A DNA stretch of 64,000 bases from assembly GCF_000372725.1 (NCBI RefSeq), contig NW_005196830.1, forward strand, positions 349,411 to 413,410, read 5' to 3'. Shown here piece by piece: positions 46,578 to 56,759 of the stretch (position 1 is the first letter of the stretch; every line of letters starts with the position of its first letter). The translations under genes and the position numbers were made by a program. Below the pieces are notes generated by a model. It ran no database searches, was not told where the DNA came from, and worked only from the letters and a program-made list of their open reading frames with translations. This DNA comes from Emiliania huxleyi CCMP1516 (taxonomy: Eukaryota; Haptophyta; Isochrysidales; Noelaerhabdaceae).

Positions 46578-47214
46578 GGTTTGTCGTTTGAGCGATGAAC
46601 CACCTCTGATTTAGGTCTCTGTTAAGTTCGGTCTTCTGTCCTCGTGGTCAAGCTTTAGGTCTCTAGTCAAGGTCTTCTAGTCAAATGGTCCGTGTTGTGT
46701 CGATCTGGATGGAGCTTCAAAAACACACCGCGAAGAGTCCGTTGGCCGCCGTTCGCGCGTTCTTCATTTCCATTTTTTACGCACACACCTGGTAGCTGGT
46801 AGTGCTAGTGCCACTGCGCGCAGTCGGAGAAATTTTGTAAAACAAACAAATAAATAAATAAATAAAACGGACACCTCTACTGTGAGATGGGTAAAAACAA
46901 ACAAAGAAAGAAAACAGACAAGCGTTTTCAAACTTTGTTGCAGCGCGTTTTTGTCGAGTTTGGAGCACTTGGAGCACTTGGAAGCACTTGGAGTGCAGTT
47001 TTATCAGCCGCACGCCCAGCCAGGACCGGGCGGGGAGCTAAGAAGCGCAGTTGGCGATTAAGCTCCGCTCTTTTCTTCTTTTTCAAAACAGCTGAAGGAA
47101 GACGCCGCGAAACAACTCTTGCTCTTCGTGATTTCGTTTACATGGCGCGTTTTGCTTGGACTGTCACGTTTTTATATCCTGCTTGATACCTAGGTAGTTG
47201 CGCTCGGAGGTTCG
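46578..47214. other. 3' flank of the PKS; A-rich, no gene seen
   Basis: Contains an AAATAAATAAAT run at 46848-46862 and the second AGCACTTGG element at 46964-46982. Base composition is more AT-rich than the gene. No polyadenylation site can be fixed. Confidence 0.5.
46964..47046 (+). repeat. AGCACTTGG element, copy 2
   Basis: Shares AGCACTTGGAGCACTTGGA and a downstream CGGGGAGCTAAG segment with 4466-4540. Confidence 0.65.
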
Positions 47215-48088
47215 GTGACCGCTGCAGACTTCGAGAACACGAATGCCACTGTCTGCCGCGCCTCGCCAAGCTGCCCGATCGGGGTCTCATCTGCGACTAT
47301 CAATGGCGAGAACTATTGCCACAACTGTCACCAGGCCATCAACACCTACGAAGATGGCTACATGCACTGCTTCGTTGCGAACTCGCATAGCCGGCTGTTC
47401 TTGCGCTCAGCGATCCCGCCTTGCGACAACCTTCCAACGACGTTCCCGCCCTCTTAGCCTTTCCAGCCATGTGCAAGGCGGCTACTTGCCCACTCCGTGT
47501 TCAATCGGCGTACATCGAGGGCTCGACTTACTGCAACAATTGTCTGCACGCCATGCTCTGCGATGAGAACAGCGCCGCTGGTGGTGGTTCTTTGGGCTTA
47601 TGGGGCGGGGACGCGATTTGCTTTGTTGAGAATCAGTTGACCCGCGACGCGACTTCACGCTGAGTAGCCTCCCTGAGTGTGCACCTCCTCCTTCTGCACC
47701 GCCCCCAGAGGATCCGTGCACCGTTGCATGCGCTGTTGAAGACGACCGACGGCGACGATGACCCGGCTGCATCATCGGCATCGTCGGCATCGTCGTCGGC
47801 GTCTTGGCCCTCGTCGTCCTGAGCGTGCTCCTCTTCCTGTGGCTGACGGGCGCCGCCTGCTTCAATAAGGCGGATGGGCGGCACCCCACCGGAAAGCCAG
47901 GGGCGCACGTTGCCGTTGGAGTGGCACTCGGTATCGGGAGCACGCATGGAAGAGGAGGGAGCCATCTCCCGGCAGCCTTCTCGGCACCCTCCTATAGGCA
48001 CTCGATCGCGACGCTCGAGTCTCCGGTGCCGGTGAGGCCGCCTAAGAGGGCATCTCCGCGAGCCCAGGGCGGGAGCGCGTGTATGTAG
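47215..48088 (+). CDS. Cys-rich repeat protein, possibly single-pass membrane (frame uncertain)
   Basis: Two related cysteine modules are encoded at about 47247-47370 (ASPSCPIGVSSATINGENYC then HNCHQA) and 47468-47580 (KAATCPLRVQSAYIEGSTYC then NNCLHA), giving C-P-x2-V-x-S-A-x-I-x-G-x2-Y-C-x-N-C. They lie in different frames, so an intron or frameshift separates them. Downstream, one frame encodes CIIGIVGIVVGVLALVVLSV, a good membrane span, followed by a Gly/Pro-rich tail ending at 48088, but a stop lies just before it without an obvious splice site. Extracellular Cys domain plus one span is the simplest reading; a decayed gene is an alternative. Family unknown. Confidence 0.4.
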
Positions 48089-48395
48089 CGCGGCCATGTG
48101 TTTTCAAGCTCAGCCCAAGCGGCGTCGGCACCAGCCACGCGCGATCGCCCCCGCATGAGCCATCTTGTGCAGTTGCCCTGTGAGAATATCAGGAGCATCG
48201 CTGTTTTTATTAGTGAGGGCCAATTTTGGAGAGCAAACAAATGCCGAGCGAGCGCCTCCACCGAGCTTGCGAGTGTTTGCAGAGAGCAGTGGACTTCCAA
48301 AAAGTTGCCGCGACGGTGGCCTCTAATTTGGTGTGCTCGCTCGGGCCAAGCGATACCGTGTAGCACCTTAGCTCCGCGCACTCAACACCCTCACG

Positions 48396-50315
48396 ATGAG
48401 GGCTAGAACGGAAAAACAAAGAAGAAAACGAGATGTCGCGCCTGCCGCGGTTGTGGGCTTGGGGCCCCGGGCGCACGGACCCGGCCCAATGGAAGGCGAG
48501 CCGCACCTCAGCTCGCCTCGACACCGTCGTTGGGCGTGTGAGGTGTGTGGCGCCCGCTTCTACCTCGCCGGCCGCCACCACTGTCGAGATTGCGGCATGA
48601 GCGTGTGCGACAAACACTTTGATCGGCCGCAGTGCACAACGTGCAAGTCAGCCGTGGCACGACAGTTGGACCGTGGTCAGGGAGCCGGTGGTATAGCAGC
48701 CACTGCGCAGCACGCGAGCCACCGTACCGATGAGTGCGCTGTGCATTTTTCAACTCCACGGCCGCCGTCGCCACCGCCGCCGCCGGCACCGCCATCGCCG
48801 CCGCCACCACGACAACCTCCGCAGCAGGAAGAAACGCGAGAGAAGGAGCGAGGCGCCAGGCCTACACGCCACGCAAGAGAGGAGCGTGCCGGTCCCGGAC
48901 AGCGTGCTTCCCGCCCTGCTCCCGTCGCGCACAACTCGCTACTGCTCTCTGCCGCACTCGCAGCAATGCTTGGACTTTGCATCGCGCTGGGTGCGACGTC
49001 AATCCTGCAGACCTCGTCGGCCGCCGCCCTAGCCTTCTGCATCGGTGTGCTAGCCGAGCGGTGGCGCACGCACGTCAGGGCCAAGACGACAGCGTCCTCT
49101 GCGAGGCGGATCAGCAGAGCGACGCAAACAGCCAGCGCCTCCGAGCCGTCAGCGCGGCCCGCCAGCCCAGCAGGCGCGCCGCTCCCCGCGCCGAGCAGCC
49201 ACTCCCGAGAATGGCGGCAGCGGCTCGCGGCGCTCCGGGGAAAAGGCGAGGCGCTGTGGCCGGGCGGCGGCCTCCCCGCGGCGCTGGACGACGAGGGCTA
49301 CCTGAGCGCGCTGCTGGAAAAGTCGGCCTCGCGCGACCCGCTGTGGGCGGAGCGCAAGCTGTGCGCCGCGGTGGAGTACCGCCGCGGCCTCGTGACCGGC
49401 GGCGGCGGCGCTGCCCGCTGCGCCGGCGGCACGCTGCGAGCAGCTCCGGCGTCGACGCACAGTGCCGTGCTTGCGATCCCCGCGGTCGTTCGGCTGCTGC
49501 GGGGTGGGGCGGCGGAGCCCCTGCTCTCCGACGCCGCGCTGCAAGAGGCGGGGAGGGTGCTGCGCCGCGGCGCTCTGTACTGGCACGGCTTCGACGCCTC
49601 GGGCGGCCCGATTATGTGGGCGCACACCGGGCGGATGGACTTGCGCGATGCCGAGCCCTCTGCGTGGGGGCGCGCCGTCGCCACGCTGATTGAAGTCGGG
49701 GTGGTCGGCACCCGCGCGCGTCGGGCAGGCGAGGGCTGCAGAGTCGGATCCGGCGTGGGTGCTGCCGTTGGAGACAGCGACGGTCGCAGCGAGGCACCTC
49801 GCTGCGACCGGTTCGTGTACGTTGAGTGTGCGGACGGCTTCAGTCTCGGCCCAAAGGTGCCGCTCACGCGCGCGGTGGCCGTGGCGAGGCGAAGCCTGGC
49901 GGCTCTGTTCGGAGGCTCGCCGGAGCGGTTCGCCGGCGCCGTCGTGGCGCCTGCATCGCGGACGAACCGCATCCTCTTCTCGCTCGCGCGGCACTTTATC
50001 CCCGCGTCGACCGCGAGGCGGATCCACTTCTTTGGGCAGACGGAGCAGCTCCGCGCCTTTTTCCGCCGGAGGGAGCTCGGCCTCGACTCGGCCGTGCTGC
50101 CTGCGTGCCTGGGCGGCTCCGCCACGCACGTGCTGCCGCGCACGCCCAGCGGCGACGTCGATCTCGCTGCGATGCTAAGAGAGATTGCCGGAGGAGACGG
50201 CGGCGCGGGCGGCGCGGGCGGCGCGGGCGGCGCGGGCGGCGCGGCACCTCCCCGCTCTCCTCCAATGGAGGCTGGAATTGAGGCAGCGAGGGCGAAGGCG
50301 GGATCAGCGGGATAG
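48396..50315 (+). CDS. FYVE-type zinc finger, membrane hairpin and Sec14 (CRAL-TRIO) lipid-transfer domain
   Basis: Intronless, 639 residues. Near the N-terminus WACEVCGARFYLAGRHHCRD followed by CGMSVCDKHF is a FYVE-like finger (paired CxxC, R-x-HHC-R). A Pro-rich linker leads to a hydrophobic region, LLLSAALAAMLGLCIALGAT and AAALAFCIGVLAERW, that could be two membrane segments. The C-terminal half is a Sec14 domain: YWHGFDASGGPIMW, VPLTRAVAVARRSLAALFGG, ARRIHFFGQTEQLRAFF, LPACLGGS. FYVE domains bind phosphatidylinositol 3-phosphate; Sec14 domains carry phospholipids, so a role at endosomal membranes or contact sites is likely. It ends in a Gly-Gly-Ala repeat. Starts at 48396 or 48489 are both possible. 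Confidence 0.82.
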   Translation: MRARTEKQRRKRDVAPAAVVGLGPRAHGPGPMEGEPHLSSPRHRRWACEVCGARFYLAGRHHCRDCGMSVCDKHFDRPQCTTCKSAVARQLDRGQGAGGIAATAQHASHRTDECAVHFSTPRPPSPPPPPAPPSPPPPRQPPQQEETREKERGARPTRHAREERAGPGQRASRPAPVAHNSLLLSAALAAMLGLCIALGATSILQTSSAAALAFCIGVLAERWRTHVRAKTTASSARRISRATQTASASEPSARPASPAGAPLPAPSSHSREWRQRLAALRGKGEALWPGGGLPAALDDEGYLSALLEKSASRDPLWAERKLCAAVEYRRGLVTGGGGAARCAGGTLRAAPASTHSAVLAIPAVVRLLRGGAAEPLLSDAALQEAGRVLRRGALYWHGFDASGGPIMWAHTGRMDLRDAEPSAWGRAVATLIEVGVVGTRARRAGEGCRVGSGVGAAVGDSDGRSEAPRCDRFVYVECADGFSLGPKVPLTRAVAVARRSLAALFGGSPERFAGAVVAPASRTNRILFSLARHFIPASTARRIHFFGQTEQLRAFFRRRELGLDSAVLPACLGGSATHVLPRTPSGDVDLAAMLREIAGGDGGAGGAGGAGGAGGAAPPRSPPMEAGIEAARAKAGSAG

Positions 50316-50510
50316 ACTCTTGACGAATGCGCCGTTCGTTTGAGCAAGCATGTACAGTATGTGTGTTGGTACCTCCCTCTCGATCTCTCTCTTAAGACGT
50401 CTAAGGGCGTTGCAATACACGATAAAACAAAGACGTCATCCTAGTTCCTACGTTAAGTTCTCTCGAAAACACATCCCCGTGACACAAGGATCTCAATTCG
50501 TCTCATATCG

Positions 50511-53153
50511 TCATCCCCACTCAAACACGCATCCCACCGGAATGTGGTCACTCGGGTGCCACGCGTTGGGCAACGCGTCGCCGTCCTTGTAGATTCGCCG
50601 TGCCTGCTCCTCGCTGAGGCTCTCCTGGTAGCCTGCCAGCCGCAAGCTATTTGCCGTGTAGTAGGCGTAGTCGAGCCACGCCTCGTAATGCCGCCGAGGG
50701 GGGCTCGCCGCGCCCTTGCCGACGTCAAATTCGGCGAGGGAGATGCCCGAGGCATCGAGGTCGTACGCCACCTGCCAGGTGGGGGGCGGCGAGGGCGGTG
50801 GGGGGCGGTGGGGGGCGGCGCGGGCGGTGGGGGGCGGCGAGGGCGGTGGGGGGCTGGCGGCGGCGAGGGCGGTGGTGGTGAGGGCGGTGACGATGGTGTC
50901 GGCGGCGTCAAGCCACGCACCTGCCACCACTTGCCCTCGCCGAGCTCGCGCGCAAAGATGCCGTGGAAGGCGCGCCTCGTGAGCTCGCGCCGGCCTGTGG
51001 CCGCCTCGCTCCGCTCAAAGGCAGCCATCGCGCCGCGGTAGGTGCCTGCGCTGCGATCACACCGCGTCAGGGTGCGGAGGCCGGTGTCGTGTATGCGGAG
51101 CGCCGCGTGTGCGCGACACGCCCCAGGGCGTGACGTCTCGAGAGCCAGTCGGAATGCACGCGTCTACGTCTCGCATCTAGGGGTCGGGTGCCACCGCGGC
51201 CGAGCTCGCGGTTGATGAGTTCGAGCCACGCCAGCGCCGCGCTCTCAGGGATGACCAGCTCCTCACCGCCCTCCGCCCCCAAGGCCGCGGGACCCTCGGC
51301 GAGCCGGTCGAACAGCGCATCCAGCGCCGCGCGGAAGGCGGCAGTGAAGCGCGCGATCAGGCTCTCGACGTCGGCCTCCGACTCAAGCCGCACGAGCTCC
51401 GGCTGGTGGCCAGCGCCGCCGCCGCCGTCGTTGTCAGCGCCGTCGCCGTCGCCGCCGCCACGGAGCATCTCGAGGAACCTGGCCCACCAGCCGCTGACAC
51501 CGCCTTCGCCGCTCGAGAGGACGATGTCGACGAACTCGCCAAAGTCAACCTGCCGGGGGGGGGGGGGGGAGAGGGGGGGGGAGAGGAGTGTGAGGGGTAC
51601 GGGGGCGAGGGCATGGAGGGGGAGAGGAAGAGCAAGGGCGAGGGTGCCATCGCACATGCACATGCACATGTACTTCCTCATCCGGCGTGTGGCACCGTGA
51701 GGCCGCCACCCCTGCTCGGCTCATCGCGGCTCCTCTCGGCCCATCTCGCCAAGTGCGGCCTCGGCGTGAGACTCTCCTCCCGCTCTCGTGCTGGCGCGAC
51801 CTCTCCGCTGCTGTCCGTGTCCGCCGCGCTCAGCATCGCATCGGCGTCCGCCGCGCTCGGCTCCTCGCCGTTGGGGCCCAGCACGGACAGCAGTGCCAGG
51901 GCCTGGCGAAGCTCGGCGGCCGAGAGCGAGCCGCCGCGGTCCGCGTCGATGGCGTCAAAGGCGCGCCGGCACGCAGCGACGAACGGCGCGTCGGCGCCCG
52001 CCGTCGCGTCACAGAGCGCGAGGTCCGCCGCCGACAAGCTCCGTGGCGGTGCCACCGGCGGCGCGCGGCCCTCCTGGCTCCGCACCAGCCGCTCGAGCAT
52101 CTCATTGTCCGCCACGAGCTGCTGCCGACTCGTCGACCTCCGCGAGCGCTCGAGGAAGGCGGCACCGAGCGAGGGTACGACGTACGTGGCGGGTCGGCGC
52201 TCGCGGTAGTGTGCGTAGTCGATCCTCCCGCCCCAGTCGCCCCAGTCGCCGTCGCAGACGTTCTGTGCGTACGCAACCTCGCCGGCGTCGGCGAACGCGC
52301 CAAGCCCGTGCCTCCGAGGCTTGGACGTCAGCTCGACCTCATTGTACTGCGGCTCACGCCACTCCGGCTCCACGCTGCCGTCGACCAGGAGCCGGCGCAC
52401 CGCTGTGTTGCCGTCCGAGTTGAAGTCGCCCGTGATGATGACGCGCGGAGGCGAAGCTTCCGTCTTCCTCCTGCTGGCGGCAGCCTCCGCGTCGCTGGCC
52501 TCCTGTGCTCGTCGGGCGGCGCTGCCTCGCCGCCCTTTGGGAGGCGGTTTCTTTGCGTCAGCGGCTACCCACTTGCGAACCCGCTCCGTCACACCATGGA
52601 CCTGACGCAGCCGCCGGTCGGGCGACGCTCCGCCGCTGAGGTGCACATTTGCCAAGAATAGCGCGAGCGACGGGTCGGACGCTGAGGCAAACTTGGCCAC
52701 GAGGGCTCGATCCTCGTGAGCGACGGAGAGCAGCTTGAAGGCAGACGGACGGTAGAAGGTGGCGCACCGGAACCGAAACTTCTTGTGAAGCACGGACTCG
52801 TAGCCGTCGGCATGGAGGAACTCAAAGTCGGAAGCAAACGTGTCGCCTGCCGCCTCCTGCACGCAGACAATGTCGGCGTCCGCGAGCAGCAGACGGTCTC
52901 TGATCAGCCGCTGCCGATGCGACCACTGGCGGCAGTCGTGCGGCACGTGCGGCTGATACATTTTCTCGCACCACCAGTTGTCCTCGCCATTCGGGAGAAG
53001 AATGTTCCACGATAGGAGGCTGAATGTTGACGCCGGCTGTGCAAGCCGCAGCGTGCCGTGCGGGATCAGCTCAGCTGAAGGTGGCGAACCATGCAGGGCG
53101 ACAGCGTGGGCGATGAGCGGCAGGAGCGAAACGAGCGAGTACACAGGCATCAT
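50511..53153 (-). CDS. Secreted or membrane-targeted EEP-family phosphoesterase/nuclease interrupted by EF hands
   Basis: Four exons: 53153-51801, 51549-51201, 51045-50921, 50771-50511; 695 residues. An N-terminal hydrophobic segment (VYSLVSLLPLIAHAVA) suggests a signal peptide. The endonuclease/exonuclease/phosphatase fold shows FSLLSWNILLPNG, ADIVCVQEA (metal Glu), ALFLANVHLSGG, VIITGDFNSDGNTA and, at the very end, HPSDHIPVGCVFEW with the catalytic Asp-His. Between GDFN and SDH lies a long insertion with two EF-hand-like loops, DAIDADRGGSLSAAEL and SAADTDSSGEVDFGEF; the second is completed by splicing exon 1 to 2. CCR4/nocturnin-like enzymes are relatives. Calcium control of the nuclease is a reasonable inference. 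Donors: GT, GC, GT. Confidence 0.85.
51650..51672. repeat. Short ACATGC array
   Basis: Three GCACAT units inside the intron between EEP exons 1 and 2; same unit as the R2 tails and 53497-53535. Confidence 0.7.
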
Positions 53154-54411
53154 GACGCGAAGCTGCCGCGAAACTGCACAAAAAATTCTTTTTAGAGCCG
53201 GTAGACTGGGTAGTCAAGCTGAAGCTCTGCTCATCGGCGATGCGCCGCGTCTATCTCTACCGCGGCATGAAAAGGACGTGACAGCTCCAAGTGCTCCAAG
53301 TGCTCCGTCCGACTTCAGCAAGAGCCGGCACCGAGCTCGACGCCCATGTGTTCGAGACTGGTTCGAGACCGAGACCACAATGCACATCCTGCTTCATCCT
53401 CGTTCGGCGTCGCGATGTGCGGCGTGTGCTGCTGTAAACGGCTTTTAGCGTCTGCGTTGATTGTAAAGCTAAAACCGCACACCATCATGTGACATGTGTC
53501 GTACATGCACATGCAGATGCACATGCACACGTGTGATAATCCATGAAGATTGAAGTCTCTGGAGAGTCCCACGTCACCACAACAATATGTGACGCAAGAG
53601 ACGCGGTCTGACTTTTCAAAACACAACAGCTCGCTTTTCTGACGTATCCTCTCTCTACAGCCGCACACTCCACACACCTCTCCTCCGCGCCCACCAGCAG
53701 CAGCAGCAACCACAGCAGTGCAGAGCCCTCGCGGTAGAGCTCCCCTTCGCGCGGCGCGCGCCTGAGATGTGCGGCAGGCGGGGGCCGGGGCGGAGCGCGG
53801 TCAGCGCCTCACGCGCGCGGGCTGGCGCGGCTTGAGAGTTGAGGGACACGGTTGCACGAACCGCCGCACGCGCGCCGCGGGGGGCGGCGGCGGCGGCCGG
53901 CGGTTAGCCCTGGATGGGTATTGGGGGCTCATCGGCGCGCGCTGGGCCTGGGGGCCAGGGGAGCGGAGGCGCGCCACAGCAGCCGCGGCGCGGCTCTCTC
54001 CGCCGCGGGGCACGCCTCCAAGCCTGCCGTGCCCGCCACCAGTCGATCGCTCGACCGGCGCGTGCTTTGCACTGTCGGGCCCTCGCGCCCCCCGGGTCGC
54101 GGCATGCCTCTCGCCGGCCCGGCCGTTGTCGGTGGGGGGCGGGGCCTCGGACGATCTCGGACGATCTCGGACGATCTCGGACGATCTCGGCACCTCGAGC
54201 AATCGCAGCACGGAGCTCCGCTCGTCATCTGCCGTTCGCGGCCTGGCGGTCCGGGGAGGGAGGCGTGGTCTGAGGGAGAGACGAGGGAGAGACGATATGA
54301 GGGAGATACGAGGGAGATCTGAGGGAGATACGAGGGAGGTATGAGGGAGGCGTGAGGGAGGCATGAGGCCTGAAAGCCCGAGAGGGAGGGGGTGCCGTCC
54401 GGGGAGGGAGA
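53154..54411. other. Intergenic DNA with several short repeats
   Basis: Holds the inverted AGCACTTGG element (53285-53304), an ACATGC array (53497-53535), four GGACGATCTC units (54145-54190) and a GAGGGAGATAC array (54285-54370). No convincing gene; open frames are composition artefacts. Part of 53929-54411 may be read through from the FKBP. Confidence 0.5.
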
Positions 54412-55168
54412 CTGGGCGGCGGCGAGGTCGGCAACGTCGGAGCCGTCGTCCTCGTCGTAGTCTCCGCGGTCTAGCCGATCATCGGCGACAGAGACGAGCT
54501 GCAAGTCGAAGATGAGCGGCTCCTGAGGAAGTGGGTGCGCCCCTCGGCGGTGTCGACGCAGTCGAGGCAGTGTCGGAAGTGTCTAGGAAGTGTCCAGGCA
54601 TGGTCTAGGAAGTGTCCAGGGAGTGTCAGGCATGGTCTAGGAAGCGTCCAGGGAGTGTCTAGGGAGTGTCTAGGGAGTGTCTCGGAACCTTGCGGCCGAC
54701 TGCCGAGAAGAGCGTGTCTCGCGCGGCGCCGCCCGGCGGCAGCGGGCCCTTGTTGGCGGTGTACGAGAGCTTGGGCGGCAGGATGACGCGCCTCCGCCCG
54801 CCCGGCCTCATCGTGTGCAGCGCCTCCTCCAGCCCCTGCACGGTGAAGCCGTTCCCGTGCTTTGTGAAGTACGGCGTCCGGCGCTCGTACGACGAGTCGA
54901 AGGGCTCGAGCGAGTCGTCGGTCGCGGTGTAGCCGACGTAGTGGAAGCGGATCAGCTGGCCGAACCGCGGCGGCGCGCCGCTCCCCTCCGCAAAGTCAAA
55001 GTAGCGCAGGCCCGACGCTGTCTTGTAGCCGACCTGCGGTGCGCTCGCGCCGGCCGGACGCAGCGCCGACGGCCCAGCCGCCGCGAGCAGCGGCAGAAGC
55101 GCGGCGCGCCGGCTGAGCGATAGAGCCACGGTGCCACGAGCGAGCGCGCTGCTCGAGCTGGCCACCAT
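54412..55168 (-). CDS. FKBP-type peptidyl-prolyl isomerase, predicted thylakoid lumen
   Basis: Exon 1 55168-54689, exon 2 54522 to about 54412. The N-terminus reads MVASSSSALARGTVALSLSR followed by RAALLPLLAAAGPSALRPAG: a twin-Arg before a hydrophobic stretch and an Ala-x-Ala type end, as in Tat-dependent lumenal FKBPs. The FKBP fold shows GLRYFDFAEGSGAPPRFGQL, IRFHYVGYT, FTVQGLEEALHTMRPGGRRR, VILPPKLSYT and, across the splice, KEPLIFDLQLVSV. Lumenal FKBPs assist assembly or protection of photosystems. An acidic tail (DYDEDDGSDVADL) follows; the frame stays open to 53929, so the exact C-terminus is uncertain. The dispersed repeat R1 ends 27 bp upstream of the ATG. Confidence 0.88.
54540..54688. 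repeat. 10-bp AGTGTCTAGG minisatellite in the FKBP intron
   Basis: Degenerate tandem units of GGAAGTGTCTA/GGGAGTGTCTA fill almost the whole intron. Confidence 0.88.
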
Positions 55169-55194
55169 CTGTGCGCTAAAAAGAATAACGCGCG

Positions 55195-55564
55195 GGCCCT
55201 CAGCGGAGCTGGGAAGAGGACCGCCGCAAGCGGCGTGGCGTGGAGCGGTTGTGCATCCCTCCGGGGGCCCCTCTGCGCCGGGGAGGCGTTGTTGGAGGCT
55301 AGGACGCAAGCGTCCGTCGCCCTTTTCAAACTCGGGGCCCACTCCGCTACGCTCCGACCCGAATTTGGAGGGCCTAAAAGTTTAAGGTGTTGCTGCGCAA
55401 AAGGGGTCGGACACCGGGCGCAGCTCATGCTAAGAGCTAGAAGAGGAGATAGAGAGAACAACCACCCTGTCCCGTTATTGCGTACACCAACACCACAAAA
55501 CGCTCTCTCTCTCCTGTCCTCACTCAGGGGGGTCACAACTACCAAGTCCCTCGACTAGCTGCCA
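55195..55564 (-). repeat. 370-bp dispersed repeat R1, copy 2 (inverted)
   Basis: Reverse complement of 14779-15148 with only a handful of differences. Its end at 55195 lies 27 bp upstream of the FKBP start, so it probably supplies the 5' UTR or promoter. The other end is followed by CTGCCACAGGGCGCAG twice in tandem. Confidence 0.9.
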
Positions 55565-55604
55565 CAGGGCGCAGCTGCCACAGGGCGCAGCTGGAGACGC
55601 TCCC

Positions 55605-56012
55605 CCTCAATCGGCATCCACCCCCACCCGCTCCAGCCCCACTTCTGCTGCCGAGAGAGCTGAATCGAAGCAAGCGAGCCATTGCATCTTGGCGTGCTCC
55701 TGGAGCGCGGCTTTCTGCGCCACGAGCACGGCGGAGTCGGCGTCGTAGCGCGCATCGTTCCCGCTCATCGCCCATTCCTCCCGTGACGTGTGTCGGCCGC
55801 GATTCGATGTCGCCACCTTCATCGCCAACGAGGACTCCCTCGACTGCAGGGGGGCTCCGGCGCGGGGAGGGACTCCGCCTGCTGCGCTGGCCGACTGCGC
55901 CCTCCTCCTCCATGGGCTCGATCCGATTCCGCAGCGGCGGTGCTGCGCGGGAGGCGGCCGCGGGCACGCTGGGCTCGATCAGCGGCTTTCCCCTCAGGTA
56001 GCGCGAAAGCAC
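55605..56012 (-). CDS. Hypothetical protein, possibly fragmentary
   Basis: Two minus-strand frames look coding in overlapping stretches: one with LRGKPLIEPSVPAAASRAAP and VEGVLVGDEGGDIESRPTHV, the other with DARYDADSAVLVAQKAALQE and HAKMQWLACFDSALSAAEVG ending at 55607. A frameshift or short intron would be needed to join them. No family recognised. It may belong to the same unit as the odd region downstream. Confidence 0.25.
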
Positions 56013-56237
56013 GGCTTTGGCGGATTCTTGGCTTCAATTTTACGAATGTCTTGGCACCAGCTGAAGGCTTGGGTCCGACATCGTCGGATTCGTGCACGGT
56101 ATTCGGATTTTGCTATTTGCTCGTGTGGGGGTATATCGCAGATTTGTCAATGGTACCGCGTCTGCGACGCGGGCGCCTTGCGGGCAGAGCCCTTAGCCAC
56201 CCTTTTATCTTGCGCGGTCAAAAAGACTGGCAAAACT

Positions 56238-56759
56238 CCCTCGCACAACAGTGAGCCACACCGAACGTACCGAGCGAAGGGCCGAGCGGAAGGAGGACGG
56301 GGAAGATGACTCAGAGGAGGACGAACCAGTGGAAATTCAGTTGTCAGATTCACGATGCATCCGAAGGGGACCCCAGCGCCGGCATCATCCGTAGAGGCAC
56401 GAGTGTTCGAAGAGAGAGTGGATCTGAGCAACGATATGACTTGGAGGCAAATGATCGGAGTGGGAGTCAGAAATGTGGTCCTTGCGCGAGGGGAGCTCGA
56501 TAGACTCGAGGGGCCAGGATACGCCGCGAGGAGGACGGAGTTGCGCAAGGCGAAAGAAGCCGCGAGAACAAGGGACCGGCAGGCGGCGGCGTCGCAGGAC
56601 GAGGCAGAAGAGAACGACGCGACAGAGGAGGAAGTGACAAGGGAGAGAACGACGAGAGTGGGACGGCCGCGAGGTGGCATGAAGGTTGCAGCGAGAAGCG
56701 GCGAGAGACTGCGAAAAGAGATACGAAGAGGCAGACTCCCCAGGGTGGGCGACGGCTAG
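56238..56759 (+). CDS. Hypothetical charged protein with an AT-hook-like motif and unusual codon use
   Basis: A plus-strand frame ending at 56759 encodes VDLSNDMTWRQMIGVGVRNV, a long Glu/Arg-rich helix (RRTELRKAKEAARTRDRQAA) and RVGRPRGGMK, an AT-hook-like core. Upstream in another frame is an acidic stretch, KEDGEDDSEEDEPVEIQLSD, so a splice or frameshift may join them. Arg is written AGA/AGG and Gly GGA far more than in neighbouring genes, and the DNA is less GC-rich. This suggests foreign or mobile-element origin, though no element protein was recognised. Confidence 0.35.

Noticed and set aside
53315-53713. Cys-rich minus-strand ORF
   Set aside because: The Cys/Met runs come from ACATGC repeats; no conserved pattern.
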